This document shows positions 23,181 to 34,523 of a stretch of 64,000 bases of DNA, piece after piece. Source of the DNA: Limnoperna fortunei (lineage: Eukaryota > Mollusca > Bivalvia > Mytilida > Modiolidae); the NCBI GenBank assembly GCA_944474755.1, contig OX104122.1:22593714-22657713 (forward strand), given 5' to 3'. The notes under the pieces are model-generated. The model ran no database searches. It saw only the letters and a program-made list of their open reading frames with translations, and was not told the DNA's origin. Both the position numbers and the translations under genes were made by a program. Positions within the stretch are counted from its first letter, which is position 1; each line of letters opens with the position of its first letter.

Positions 23181-24785
23181 GTTTGTTAGTTTTGCACATT
23201 GTTCCTGGTTCTTGTCTCTTATCTTTTGAATTATATACATTTAAGCAGTTTAAAATGTCTTCAAATAATTCCCAATTCGTCTCCATGTGGTTTTTTATTG
23301 TTTCAATGCAAAACAGCAGAGCTAATCTTGTACCAGATGTGAATTATAGAATGACACAGATATTATAACCTATGTTTTGCACACATATAATATATACAAA
23401 TTGTAGACAGATTTGTAATTTTAAATTTCACATGTCTTACACTTTAATTTTCAATCTTTATCTTCAAAATTCACAAATTGTACATTTGTCAACATGTCTG
23501 CAAAAACTGTGGCCAGACAGGGTTGTGTTGCATTTTTATTCCTTAGAAATTTTAAAGTATTTGAAATATTTAAAAAGGAACTACATTATTTAAATGATTT
23601 CTATACAAGTTAACTTTAAAAGTCCTAAAGGAAAGGGAATATGATATTTAATTAAAGAAAATTCATTATTTATGATCATAGTTGAAAAATGAAGCCAGCT
23701 TAAAGAAGGGGCAACAGTAAAAAAACCAGTCTAAAAACTTTGGATGGCTACGAAATGCTTAGATTCCCGGAGATTACGGGGGGCTTCGCCCCCTTGCACA
23801 TCTACCAGGGCACTGCCCTGAACCTGCTGGAGGCCTCAGACTCCTCGCCGAAATTTTACGCCTCCCCTAACACAAATTTCTTTATTCGCCCCTGGAATCT
23901 TACCAAAGATAGAAACCATGTTTGGGTTTTGCATTCTTGAAAGTTGGCGGGTGAAAAATGTTTCTTCCCGTCTTCCACACTATAACAAAATCAACCCAGT
24001 ATCATTCGAAAGCGTATGTAAATATATTTGTAGATGTCTGTGAGTATACTATAGTATTATTGTTTAATGTCAGAAAACAGGTGGGTTCTTAAATATTACA
24101 TTGAAGCCATGAAGGATGGGATGTTTCTTCTCAAGCGTATTCACATTCAAATTTAACGCCTGAAGCTGAGGGATATACTTTTACTCCTAATGGCAATCGC
24201 ACAATAATTTTTATTTCTGCATATCGTCTGCCACCCCAATTTAGCTGCCAATTAATCATCGGCTATTTACCTTATTGTGAGAAGTTACGATTAGCCAAAA
24301 TTTTATAATAATTTATAACAGATTCCGGTACAAATCAAACATTCCGTAAACAGGACGTTTCTCAATACACATGTATTAATTTTCGCACGTGTTGTACATA
24401 CAACAGAGACAAATAATTACATTATATGTCTCTGATAATAACAATGGTCAAATTCGAGTATATAATTTAATCATTTATAAGATAGTTTTCTGTATGTACA
24501 TCTATAAGACTATAGACTTATTTGACCTTCACAGGCGTCATGTCATTGTCAGTCACTGCATCAGCACCACTTGTACGGGACGATTTCAGTCAATTTTTTT
24601 TTGCATTTAACCATTATAAAACTGAACAAACATACGAGTCGATGTTTATCATGTTCCAGAATGTAATCATTCTTGACGTGATATATAAAGTATAAACTGC
24701 TACGGGAAAGTCTGGACATTTCGATCGGTCGTGTAATTTCGATCATTAAAATCACGTCATTCTTGAGAACTATCTGTACTAAATA
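23181..24785. other. Unique AT-rich DNA with a GC-rich hairpin island
   Basis: No gene supported. At about 23770-23845 there is an island of small palindromes (GGGGGCTTCGCCCCC, then CAGGGCACTGCCCTG) within a locally GC-rich stretch, unlike its surroundings; it may be a fragment of a dispersed element. Confidence 0.4.
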
Positions 24786-24849
24786 TTGTTACAATACATA
24801 ATGCGGCATTGCAGCATTTTTCTTCTTTGTAACATTACGTGTCACATAA

Positions 24850-24970
24850 CTTCTTGTAATTTTGCGGGGTTTGATTGGTCAAGGAATACAGTTTTGCACC
24901 ACGCCCACAATTCTGCGGCAAAATTCGAAAACTTTTTAGCATACACACCAGATATTCCAAAGTCGGAAAA
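24850..24970 (+). other. Possible first exon/promoter region with consensus donor
   Basis: An inverted CCAAT box (TTGATTGGTC) and a CACGCCC element precede a perfect donor (GGAAAA/GTAAGTAA at 24970/24971). An overlapping frame reads ...FENFLAYTPDIPKSEK into the donor, but no acceptor with matching phase was found downstream. Could be a 5' non-coding exon or chance. Confidence 0.22.
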
Positions 24971-25470
24971 GTAAGTAATTTTTTTAAACAAACTACTTTT
25001 ATTGTTTATACATAAAGACAAATATCTAAAAAAAAACTTTCGTAAAGATTAAAGCAAGGTAAAATTAATATTCGAAAAATAAGGCTTTACTGCGTGATCG
25101 CATTTACCCTCCAACAAAATGTTTTCGCTCGGGTAATTGATCACACTGTATGATAACGTTTTATCGTTATTAACTTAAGGCAAGAAAGATTAACGTAATT
25201 GTTTGTGTATTATGATAATTTTTTTTTTCAAATAAAACGAGTTGTCTTCGGAGACAAAGGGGTGTAAAACTTGAGCGTTAAAATCACAATGACATGTTAC
25301 AATCATGTGTTTTAGGATGAAATACTTCATAATACCTAATTTATGGAGCGTAGGCATGCATCATCGGGGCTTTAAGCAATCGGGCGTAGGTTTAGGATAC
25401 AAGTTGGAGAGAGAGAAAGTGACAATCCATTTGATTCAAATGCTGTTGTCATAAATATGACGATAGGAAA

Positions 25471-25704
25471 ATGTGTTATCTAATAAGAGAAAATGCCTTT
25501 AGTGTTTCACAGCTTATGAAAATGGGGCTGTCGGATATCATTCGGTTGAAACCGAAAGAGAATCCCATAATTAGAGACAGGCGTATTGGGCCACAACAAA
25601 GATGTTCTGTTGGTTTCAAGATTAAAGACGACGTCAACCTGACAAAGGCTACAGACTTTTTAAAAATTCATGGTGTTATCTACGAAATAAAATATGCTAA
25701 ATAG
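25471..25704 (+). CDS. Unidentified 77-codon ORF, possible terminal exon
   Basis: Opens with ATG at 25471 and ends TAG at 25704. An acceptor-like GTGTTTCACAG lies inside at about 25513, after which it reads LMKMGLSDIIRLKPKE and on, charged and protein-like, ending VIYEIKYAK. Its second half (from 25590) is duplicated at 39403, where the copy has an early in-frame stop, so only the left version is open. No family recognised. Confidence 0.3.
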   Translation: MCYLIRENAFSVSQLMKMGLSDIIRLKPKENPIIRDRRIGPQQRCSVGFKIKDDVNLTKATDFLKIHGVIYEIKYAK

Positions 25705-25770
25705 AAACTGATTTTAGTTTAAACAATGTGTCTGCTTGCATATATTGTGCAGAAATATAAAATACTCAAT

Positions 25771-26031
25771 GTTTTTGTTTTATTTGTTTAAAAGGTGTTT
25801 TACCGCCACTTTCAGCAATTTTTCAGCTATATCATGGCGTGCAGTTTTTATTGGGGAGGTAGCCGGAGAAAATCCACAAGCTGCGGTAGGAAAACTGGCA
25901 ATCCTTGTCAATTAAGATTGGAGTCGAGTACACTATGCCTACAGTGAGAATCGAACCCGCATTGTCAGTGTCGACAGACCACGTGCTCAATAGTAAACGA
26001 ACTACCTTAACCACTCGAACACCGAGGCCCC
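25771..26031 (-). mobile_element. SINE S1a, tRNA(Ser/Leu)-like head
   Basis: On the minus strand it begins GGGGCCTCGGTG, has a box A-like stretch (TTCGAGTGGTTAAGG) and a box B (GGGTTCGATTC), then a body, then the hairpin ACGCCA-loop-TGGCGG and an ACAA/TAAA-rich tail. The loop carries ATATAGCTGAAAAAT, close to the LINE 3' loop. It lies in the duplicated segment, so it and S1b derive from a single insertion. Confidence 0.85.
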
Positions 26032-26385
26032 TTTCAGTGTTTTTGACAGGTTCATTAAACAAAATTTAAGAAGTTTGATATATTTGAAATAAAGTCCTTG
26101 TCCCTATCTGTATTAATACAAATATAGAAATATAGCAATACAAAAATACAAAACATCGCACGATAGCCTGTTACCTACAATAATGTAGCTAGATAGCCAG
26201 TCTGTGTCGTCCTTTGTACATTATTTTGTTAATTTACACTTTAACTTTTCTCTTCTCATATCTTACACATTTCCTATGAACATTTCAAATTTAAAAATAA
26301 AGGGATATCTGGAACCAAATTAACCTCGCTTGTTTTTCATGTTTTGAAATGTCGCTCAACTTAGGCTCGTTTGTCTCTCAAGGCC

Positions 26386-27035
26386 AAAAAATAACTAGGG
26401 CTCCCAGGAGCCTGTATCGCTCACCTGGTATTTAAGGTAAGATACTACCAGTTGTAAATTTAATGTAAAGAAAGAAACGGACATTAAAGCATTTAGTTTT
26501 GTTATGGAAAAGTTCAAAACTCATTTTGATCAAATGTGAAATTAAGGTACAAGTGCACATGTCAGAATGTTTGTGTAAAAGTTTAATTATCAGGATTTTA
26601 GGTAAATTTCTATGTCGAAAGGACCATATTTGTTACAAAAATTGGCAGATCTAATATGCACTTCATATGGTGTACTTTTGTTGTTGCAAGTATTGTTAAA
26701 TTTTGTGTAGTAGTTTCAGAGGAGTTAATTAAAATTCATTAAAAAAATGTTCTGGGAGAATTGATCAGACAATCTTGACCCTTAAGTCATTGTAGCCCTC
26801 ATAGAGCAGAACAATTAAGCAATGCTAACTTTTTCTCTAGTTGTAATAATTTTAAAGATTTTGTGGCACAAATGGCAAAAATAATCAATTTCGACAATTA
26901 AAGGGCAATAACTCCTACAAGGAGTCATCATACAACTTCGACACAATTTGGTGTTTTGTAGAGCTTTCGATGCTGATGAAGGCATCTCTCTTAAGTTTGC
27001 CTGTATCTGTCATACTTTTCGGGTCAGGTGAGCTA
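26386..27035 (+). repeat. Dispersed repeat inserted in the left duplicate only
   Basis: Starts near GGGCTCCCAGGAGCC and GCTCACCTGG, ends TCAGGTGAGCT, giving short imperfect inverted termini. Absent from the right duplicate, where the flanks join. A second, partial match lies at 62613-62655. No coding capacity. It resembles a common bivalve repeat from memory. Confidence 0.6.
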
Positions 27036-27079
27036 AAAAGCCGTTTCGGTGACATTTTCCCGTATCATTTGTTTCAGTT

Positions 27080-27246
27080 ATGTCGAGGAAAACCAGAACA
27101 AGCGTGTATAAGAACTATACTGATGATGGGTTTTCTCCTGCAGTAAATGATGTACGGAGTGGTATATCTCAATGAAAAGCTGCATCTATGTTTAACATTC
27201 CGCAAGTAACTCTCAATTATCACCTTCGTGGTAGGGTAAATGATGG
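27080..27246 (+). pseudogene. pogo/Tigger-type transposase, N-terminal HTH, cut by LINE E
   Basis: ATG (MSRKTRTSVYKN) followed, with in-frame stops, by a psq-type helix-turn-helix in which KAASMFNIPQVTLN is recognisable. It is the duplicate of 40243-40409 and stops where the LINE E tail begins. Confidence 0.7.
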
Positions 27247-28404
27247 TTGATTGATTGATTGATTGATTGTTGTTTAACGTCCAGCTAGCAATATTCCAGC
27301 TATATTCAGGACGTGAAAAGAATCATAATTTCATTATTAGAACTTCTAATCCTTAGAATTAAAACATGATCTCATACAATAATATGAGAGTATATACAGA
27401 TAAAAAAGATAATTAAAACAATAAAATGTATGAAGCATAACAAATTCTCAGACATATTAAATTTTACAATACAAATTAATTTCTTTTAAAAACTTTAAAA
27501 TTGTGTCGCCTGCGACAGTTTTAAATAAACTAAAATATGAATCTACACTATAGAAAAGTCCCCGGATGTGTGCCACATCCACACAGTCCATTAAAACATG
27601 CTTAATGGTGTATGGGGTGTTGCATGGCACACATTCGGGTCGTGGCTCGTTATTTAAAATATAACTATGTGTCGTCCTGGTATGACCAAGACGACACCTG
27701 GTTAAAACCACTTGGTCTCTACGACTTTTATGATTTAAAATTACTTTGATGCAGATGTGGTTGGATCTCGTGAAGTTTATTGTGAACTTCAAGATCCCAA
27801 CCACTCTGCCATGTATTAAAAATATATTTTAGAATAAATGATTTAAAATCAGTGAAAGGTATTTTACAATTAATTATGTCATTATTTAAGGCATTCTTAG
27901 CTTCCCTGTCGACGACTGTGTTTCCATGGATTCCCACATGACTGGGAATCCAGAGGAACACAACCTCTTTACCTAAAGTTGTCAGAAATTTATAAATTTG
28001 AATTATTTTTAAAATAAATGGATTTTTAATTTTAGAATTTTCAATTGCCTGAAGACATGACAAAGAATCGGAGCAGATAATAAATTTATTCTCATCTGAC
28101 GAAGCAATAATTTTTAGTGCAAGAAGGATAGCTTGCGCTTCTGCACTAAATACAGAAGAAGCGGAAGGAAGACGGCGAGTTTCAATACGCTCTCCAAAGA
28201 CAGCGGCCGATGCAACTTTATCGCCGTCCTTCGATCCATCTGTATAAATTGCAGAATGGTCAGTATAGTGAGATTTTATTTCTGCAAAGTGTTGTTGAAT
28301 AATTAAAGGGTTTGTGTCAGACTTTTTATGGTTTCTAAGGTCAAAAATAAATACCGGTTTGGGGTTTAACCATGGTGGGTTATGAGGAATTTCAATAGCA
28401 GCAA
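27247..28404 (-). mobile_element. LINE copy E, 3' part
   Basis: Minus-strand 3' end of copy E: (TTGA)n tail and hairpin, 3' UTR, then ORF2 C-terminus and RNase H. It breaks at 28404 where copy D is inserted; TCAATAGCAGCAA is duplicated at 28392-28404 and 34511-34523. Copy E resumes at 34524. Confidence 0.93.
27457..28404 (-). pseudogene. Copy E ORF2, RNase H and C-terminal part
   Basis: RNase H motifs on the minus strand: YTDGSKDGDK, SAEAQAILLALK, CSDSLSCLQA and WIPSHVGIHGNTVVDREAK. The Cys/His tail TRCRLGHTRTTHSY follows after a frame change near 27730, ending at 27457. The apparent upstream extension beyond 28404 is antisense 5' UTR of copy D, not part of the protein. Confidence 0.88.
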
Positions 28405-29290
28405 CCCCGTGTGGGACCCGGGGCACAGGAGAATAGGCCCACGGCTTCCTCAGCCTGCAGTAAGAGTCTGCTAACAGAGGCAACACTTGCCGTGTGTTGC
28501 GACCCGTGTCGATTACAGGACGGGATTTCAGTAGGCCGGGTAAACGGTCCCGATAACCTACTGAACCCTTACTTTTTCTAGACGGGAAATCGAGTCAGCC
28601 CTGACTTCGATGAATCGGCATGTCACGTCTTGCCCTTTGTGAATCCTTCTCATTTTAGCTTTTCTATTACATTTATTTCTTTTCAAACTATTCCATGAAA
28701 TGTATTAACCAGTTGATAGACAGCTTCCTTTAAGGATTCACAAAGAAGGCGGTGGCTGAAGGGCAAAGCTTCCTCAGCTTTATAGAGGCGACATGTTTGC
28801 CGTGTGTTGCAACCCGTGATGGTGGAGGAAGGGATCCTGGTGGTTGAGAGATCACTCTCTGCTGCATCCATTAGTGCGGGTCAGCGGGTTTGATTTTCAA
28901 TACACCACTTTGGCCCTGACTTCATCTAGACGGGAGACCGGATGGACCCGGTTCGGTCAATCGGCTGGTCATGCCGAGCCCTTAACAAGCTTGTCTTATT
29001 TTTCTTGTCACTTCATCATATCTTGTGAATTTCACTTCCAAAGTTGTTCAATTACAAGCTGTTAAGAAGGCGGTGGCTCATGGGTCAATCGAGTAGATAG
29101 AGTTTCGAACGGTTGTTTCGCCAGTTAATTCTGGCACGAAGCTTGCGTTCGTGAAGAAATTCATCTATTTGAGTATACCACCCTTGGAACACCTGATGCT
29201 TTCTGGTGGTGATCCGCAGAGATAAGCATCGCCCCTGTTGGCACTCCGTGGCGGGTGGGTGACAAGGGTGGTGAACCGTATTCTTTCAAC
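28405..29290 (+). promoter_or_regulatory. Copy D 5' UTR with diverged internal repeats
   Basis: 886 bp. Repeated blocks at about 310-350 bp spacing: GCTTCCTCAGC (28444 and 28768), GCCGTGTGTTGC (28489 and 28799), CTAGACGGGA (28578 and 28926), AAGAAGGCGGTGGCT (28744 and 29066). This suggests two to three degenerate monomers, reminiscent of the tandem promoter monomers of some mammalian L1 elements. Promoter function is inferred. Confidence 0.6.
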
Positions 29291-30629
29291 ATGGCTTCTA
29301 CAACTAATAGTATAATGGGTTCAAAAAAAAGAAAAAATGAATTTCCTCTTGAAGAAATGGTTGATGATGAGCAGTGCTACAGATTTATTGTTCTAACAAG
29401 TACTGACCAAACTAAACCTTTATCTAAAATTTCTCCATTTGTAATTGAAAAAACTTAAGGGTTGTGCAGGAGATGTAAAAAATGTAACAAAACTGAAATC
29501 AGGCTCATTGTTAATTGAATGCTCAAAGAAACAACAATCCTTCAATTTGTTAAAATTAAACAAAATTCTCGATTTAAACATCTCTTCTTCTCCCCATAGA
29601 ACTTTAAATTCCAGCCAAGGTATTATTCGTTACAGAGACCAAGATCTCTCTGAGCTTACAGATGACGAAATTTGTGAAGAACTTAAACCTCAGGGTATTA
29701 CAAAAGTAAAAAGATTCGTAGCCAACAGAGAAGGTGTTCAGGTTAAACTGAATACCTTCCTTCTGCATTTTAATACTCCATCTGTCCCTTCATCAATAAA
29801 AATCGGTCTCTACAATGTTAAAGTAAGCGCATACATCTCCAACCCTGTGCGCTGCTTTAAGTGTCAAAAGTTCGGCCATGGGAAGGGACAATGCAGAGGT
29901 CACTTGACCTGTTTCAAGTGTGCAGAAGAAGGACATGAGGGATTTACCTGCACCAAAACTCCAAAGTGTGCCAATTGTGGTGAAGCCCACATGTCCTCAT
30001 CCAAGGATTGTCATCATTTTAAAAAGGAAAAAGATATACAAAAGTTAAAAACTGAAAGAAACATCTCTTACCCTGAGGCTCGTCGTCTGTATAATACAAC
30101 GAATAATCCTTCGTCTCCTGCATCAACGTCATATGCCAGTGTGGCCAAACGCGTTCTAACTTCAGTTGAAACGCAGACAATCATCACCTGGCCTATTGAC
30201 AAACAAGAACCTTCCAAATTATCAGTTACAACAACAGACAAAATCATTGAATCTTCAAGAAAATCTTCATCTTCTCAAACTGCTGCGTCTTCAGCACCCT
30301 CTCAAACTGCTACGTCTTCAGCACCCTCTCAATCCACAACCAATTCTTCAAGAAGCCCCAAAAAAAATTTAAAAAATACCAACTCCAATGTAAATTCTAA
30401 CTCAAATAAAAAATCAAATCAAAAAGGAGATCGTACTCCAAAACTGCTGCGGGATCCCATTAAGGTCCACAACAGGTTTGGAAGTCTAGATCATCTAGAC
30501 ACTACTATCTGGGGCGATCCCATGGATACACTACCCCCAGATACTGGATCTAAAAGTAGATCCCCCAGCAGAAACCGGCGGAATAGCCCCAAAAAAACTG
30601 TCAACTATTCCCCTATTCGAAGACCATAA
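29291..30629 (+). pseudogene. Copy D ORF1, single frameshift
   Basis: Starts MASTTNSIMGSKKRKNEF. One base is missing near 29454 (GAAAAAACTTAAGG), causing a stop; the rest is open from 29459 to 30629. Three zinc knuckles (29853-30010) are intact: CFKCQKFGHGKGQC, CFKCAEEGHEGFTC and CANCGEAHMSSSKDC. A tandemly repeated QTA(A/T)SSAPS linker and an SR-like tail ending RRP follow. This is a third ORF1 variant (QQSFNLLKLNKILDLNISS), different from both A/C/G and B/E. Confidence 0.9.
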
Positions 30630-33600
30630 TGGGTACAATAATACAATGGAATTGTCGAGGTCTTAAGATTAATTTTCTTGAAATCACATTATTAGTTCAA
30701 GCCTTTCTTCCTGTTGCATTTTGCCTCCAAGAGTCCCACCTAAAACGAAGTGATAACATATCTTTAAAAAATTACTCTATATACAGCACATATGTAGACG
30801 AGAATGATAGAGCTGCTGGCGGCTCTACCATTCTTGTAAAAGACCAAGTTCTACATAGCCCTGTAGATCTCAACACTGATCTTCAGGCGGTTGCTGTTAG
30901 AATATCATTAGACAAAACAATTACTTTATGTTCTGTGTATATCCCTCCAAATTCTTCATTAAATTTAAATCAGTTGAAACATCTTACTGATCAGCTTCCG
31001 GCCCCTTATATATTACTTGGGGACTTCAACGGACACAACCCTTTATGGGGCAGTAACACAATAAGCGATAAAGGTAAAATTATTGAAAGCTTAATGAATC
31101 AGGAAGATCTGTGCATTTTTAATGATGGAACTAATACATATTTACATCCTGGGAATGGATCATACTCGGCTATTGATCTAACAATAGCAGATCCTTCTCT
31201 GTTGCCCGATTTCTCATGGAAAGTCCATGACGATCTCTGTGGCAGTGATCACTTTCCCATTATCTTGCAGTCTTTACACTCGTCAAACAAAGAACGAGTC
31301 CCTCGGTATAAATTTGGCAAGGCCAATTGGCCTCTATTTGAGCAGCTCTGTATGGAGCGACTTAACTCGGATACTTTTGAAACTATTTCTGATCCAATTT
31401 TAAAATTCAATGAAACACTTATTTCAATTGCTGACGAAACTATTCCTAAGACCTCGACAAATCCAAAACATCCTAGTAAACCATGGTTCGATGACAGCTG
31501 TGAGGACGCTATTAAAGACCGGAAAAAGGCCGAACGACGCTTTAATAAACATCCAACTCAAAATAATCTTAACCATTTCCGAATTTTTCGAGCGAAAGCT
31601 CGCAGGGTAACGAAACAAAGACGACGCACTTCTTGGCGTAACTTTGTTTCTAAATTGAATAACCATACCCCCATGAATAAAATTTGGAACATGATTCGTA
31701 AAATTAAAGGTAAAAACAGTAAAGCAAATGTCCATCATTTAAAGGATGGACAAGACTTGTTAACATCAGAGTCGGAAATATCTAACAAATTGGCCGAAAC
31801 ATTTGCAAAACACTCGTCCGCTGAAAATTATCATCCGGATTTTCAGCGTATCAAAACTCAAAAAGAAAAATCAAAACTTAATTTCCAGTCAAAAAATCTA
31901 GAAGATTACAATACACCGTTTTCTTTGGAAGAGCTAAAAACCTCTTTGAACAAATCTCACGATACAGCATGTGGTCCAGATGACATCCATTATCAACTTC
32001 TCAAACATCTGCCACAATCTTCTCTCCAATGCCTTTTGAATCTTCTTAACAACATTTGGGAAACGGGTGACTTACCATCTATTTGGAAAATGGCCACTGT
32101 TGTGCCTATTCCAAAACCAGGAAAAGATCACTCGGAAGCGTCAAACTATCGGCCTATAGCCCTCACAAGCTGTCTTTGTAAAACCATGGAAAGGATGATC
32201 AACGATCGCCTTGTCTGGTTTTTAGAATCCAACAATCTACTTTCTAATATTCAATGTGGTTTCAGACAAGGGCGAAGTACCCTAGATCATCTTGTACGTT
32301 TCGAAACGTATATTCGAAACGCCTTTGCAAAAAATGAGCATGTTGTGTCTATCTTTTTCGATTTAGAAAAAGCATATGACACAACATGGAAATATGGTAT
32401 TTTAAAAGATCTTTTTGATATGGGGTTGAAAGGTAGACTTCCTACCTTTATTTCAAACTTTTTATCTGACAGAGAGTTTAAAGTTAGGGTCAATTCTACT
32501 TTATCTGACCCTTTTGAACAGGAAATGGGTGTTCCTCAGGGAAGCATCCTTTCTGTCACTTTATTTAGTATCAAAATTAATAGCCTTGCTCAAGTTTTAA
32601 AAGATAATATTGATGGTTCTCTTTATGTTGACGACTTCCTCATATGTTACCGAGGAAAAAACATGAATAATATTGAACGTCAACTGCAGTTATGTTTAAA
32701 TAGAATAGAGAAATGGGCAATGGAGAATGGTTTTAAATTCTCCACTGCAAAAACCGTTGGGATGCATTTTTGTAATAAACGAAAGATGCATCCTGACCCT
32801 GAATTAAAATTACATAATAATCCTATAAAAATTGTTAAAGAAACTACTTTTCTTGGTCTCATATTTGATTCAAGGCTAACCTTTCTACCCCATATCAAAA
32901 TGTTAAAAAATAAATGCCTAAAGGCATTAGATATTTTAAAAGTTGTAGCCAACACCGACTGGGGTGCTGAGTGCGACGTTTTACTTAATCTATATAGATC
33001 GCTGGTTCGATCTAAATTGGATTATGGTTGTTTTATTTATGGTTCTGCTCGCAAGTCATATGTCAAAATCCTTGATACTATACACCATCAAGGATTGCGA
33101 CTATGCCTTGGAGCTTTCAGAACCACACCTGTTGAAAGTTTATATGTAGAAGCAGGCGAGCCTTCTTTGTATCAAAGAAGAATAAAGCTCGCTTTGCAAT
33201 ATGCAACCAAATTAAAGGCATATCCTGGCAACCCCGCCCACGACTGTGTTTTCAAACCTCTTTATCAAAACATTTTCGAAAAACATCCAAACAAAATTCA
33301 AACTTTTGGCCTCCGAATTAAATCTCAGTTGGAAAATTCCGGTATAAATTTAGATGAAATTGCTGCAATCGAAATTCCGCATAATCCTCCGTGGTTAAAC
33401 CCCAAACCGATATTTATTTATGATCTAAGAAAACATAAAAAAATCCGACACAAACCATTTATTAATACAACAACATTATGCAGAAATTAAATCTTATTAC
33501 CCTGACTATGGTACTATTTACACAGATGGGTCAAAAGACGGTGATAAAGTCGCCTCGGCCGCTGTCTTCGGAGAGCGTGTTGAAACTCGCCGCCTTCCGT

Positions 33601-34310
33601 CTGCCTCATCTGTATTTACAGCAGAGGCGCAAGCTATTCTTCTTGCGATGAAAATAGTTGCTTCGTCAGACGAATGCAAATTTATTGTCTGCTCCGATTC
33701 CCTGTCTTGTCTACTGGCTATTGAAAATTTCAAAATTAAAAATCCTTACATTTTAAAAATTATTCAAATCTACAAATCACTTGTTGCTTTGGGAAAAGAA
33801 ATTATTTTCTTCTGGATTCCCAGTCATGTCGGAATCCGTGGAAACACAGTCGTGGATCAGGAGGCTAAAAATGCACTAAAGGATACCATCATTAACTGCA
33901 GTATTCCTTTTACCGATTTTAAACCGTTAATTTTTAAATATATTTCTAATTTGTGGCAGAGTGGTTGGGATCTCCAAGTTCATAATAAACTTCATGAGAT
34001 CCAGCCACTACTGCAAACAAATAATTTTAAATGTTTTAGAGGTCGAAGAGACCAAGTTGTTTTAACAAGATGTCGTCTTGGTCATACCAGGACGACACAT
34101 AGTTATATTTTAAACAATGAGCCACGACCCGAATGTGTGCCATGCAACAGTCCATACACCATTAAGCATGTCTTGATGGACTGTGTGGACGTGGCACACA
34201 TTCGGGAACGTTTCTATAGTGCAGATACGTATTTCAATTTATTTAAAACTGTCGCAGGCGACACAATTTTAAAGTTCTTAAAGGAAATTAATTTATTTAA
34301 TAAAATTTAA
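30629..34310 (+). pseudogene. Copy D ORF2: endonuclease - reverse transcriptase - RNase H, one frame break
   Basis: The longest ORF2 frame in the window: 953 codons open (30629-33490), then RNase H in another frame to 34310. Endonuclease: N8 (WNCRG), E35 (QESH), D132/N134 (GDFNGHN), D183 (SAIDLTIAD), SDH 206-208. RT: DDIHYQLLK ~451, YRPIAL ~508, CGFRQGRST ~543, motif A FFDLEKAYD 576-584, motif B GVPQGS 634-639, motif C YVDD 666-669. Compensating small indels near 33440-33475 disrupt the RNase H start; its motifs YTDGSKDG, TAEAQA, CSDSLS and HVGIRGNTVVD follow. The C-terminal Cys/His region is TRCRLGHTRTTHSY. The ATG overlaps the ORF1 stop (TAATG at 30627-30631). RNase H after RT places it in the I superfamily, not Jockey. 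Confidence 0.93.
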
Positions 34311-34450
34311 TTCCACTATTAATTGTGATACTTCATATTTTTTATTGTTTTAACTACCATTTTTATCTGTGTATATTCTCATTATTGTATGAGATCACGT
34401 TTTAGTATAAGGAGGCATGACGTTCTACTAATTTAAAAATTATGGTTTTC

Positions 34451-34488
34451 ACGTCCTGAATATAGCTGAAATATTGCTTGCTGGACGT
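34451..34488 (+). promoter_or_regulatory. 3'-terminal RNA hairpin of copy D
   Basis: ACGTCC (34451-34456) pairs with GGACGT (34483-34488) around a 26 nt loop containing AATATAGCTGAAATA. It lies just before the (TCAA)n tail. The same structure ends every LINE copy and both SINE types here; likely the site recognised by the RT at the start of reverse transcription (inference from the stringent LINE class). Confidence 0.65.
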
Positions 34489-34523
34489 TAAACATCAATC
34501 AATCAATCAATCAATAGCAGCAA

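Larger units (their letters stand above)
25590..27246. repeat. Left copy of a ~1 kb direct duplication flanking LINE E
   Basis: Matches 39403-40409 end to end at about 97% where I compared them, apart from a ~650 bp extra segment here (26386-27035). Its right edge is the first base of the LINE E tail, and the right copy begins at the base after the LINE E 5' end. It contains SINE S1a and the first part of a pogo-type transposase. Either an exceptionally long target-site duplication or a tandem duplication joined by the LINE. Confidence 0.85.
28405..34510 (+). mobile_element. LINE copy D, complete, nested in copy E; closest to intact ORF2
   Basis: 6,106 bp from CCCCGTGTGG to (TCAA)n, with 5' UTR 28405-29290, ORF1 29291-30629, ORF2 30629-34310 and 3' UTR 34311-34510. 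The 13 bp TSD TCAATAGCAGCAA (28392-28404, 34511-34523) lies in ORF2 of the antisense copy E. ORF1 has one frameshift and ORF2 one disrupted site, so it looks relatively young. Confidence 0.95.

Noticed and set aside
27728..28486. A 252-codon RNase H-like protein with its own N-terminus
   Set aside because: Same artefact: RNase H of copy E read into antisense 5' UTR of copy D.
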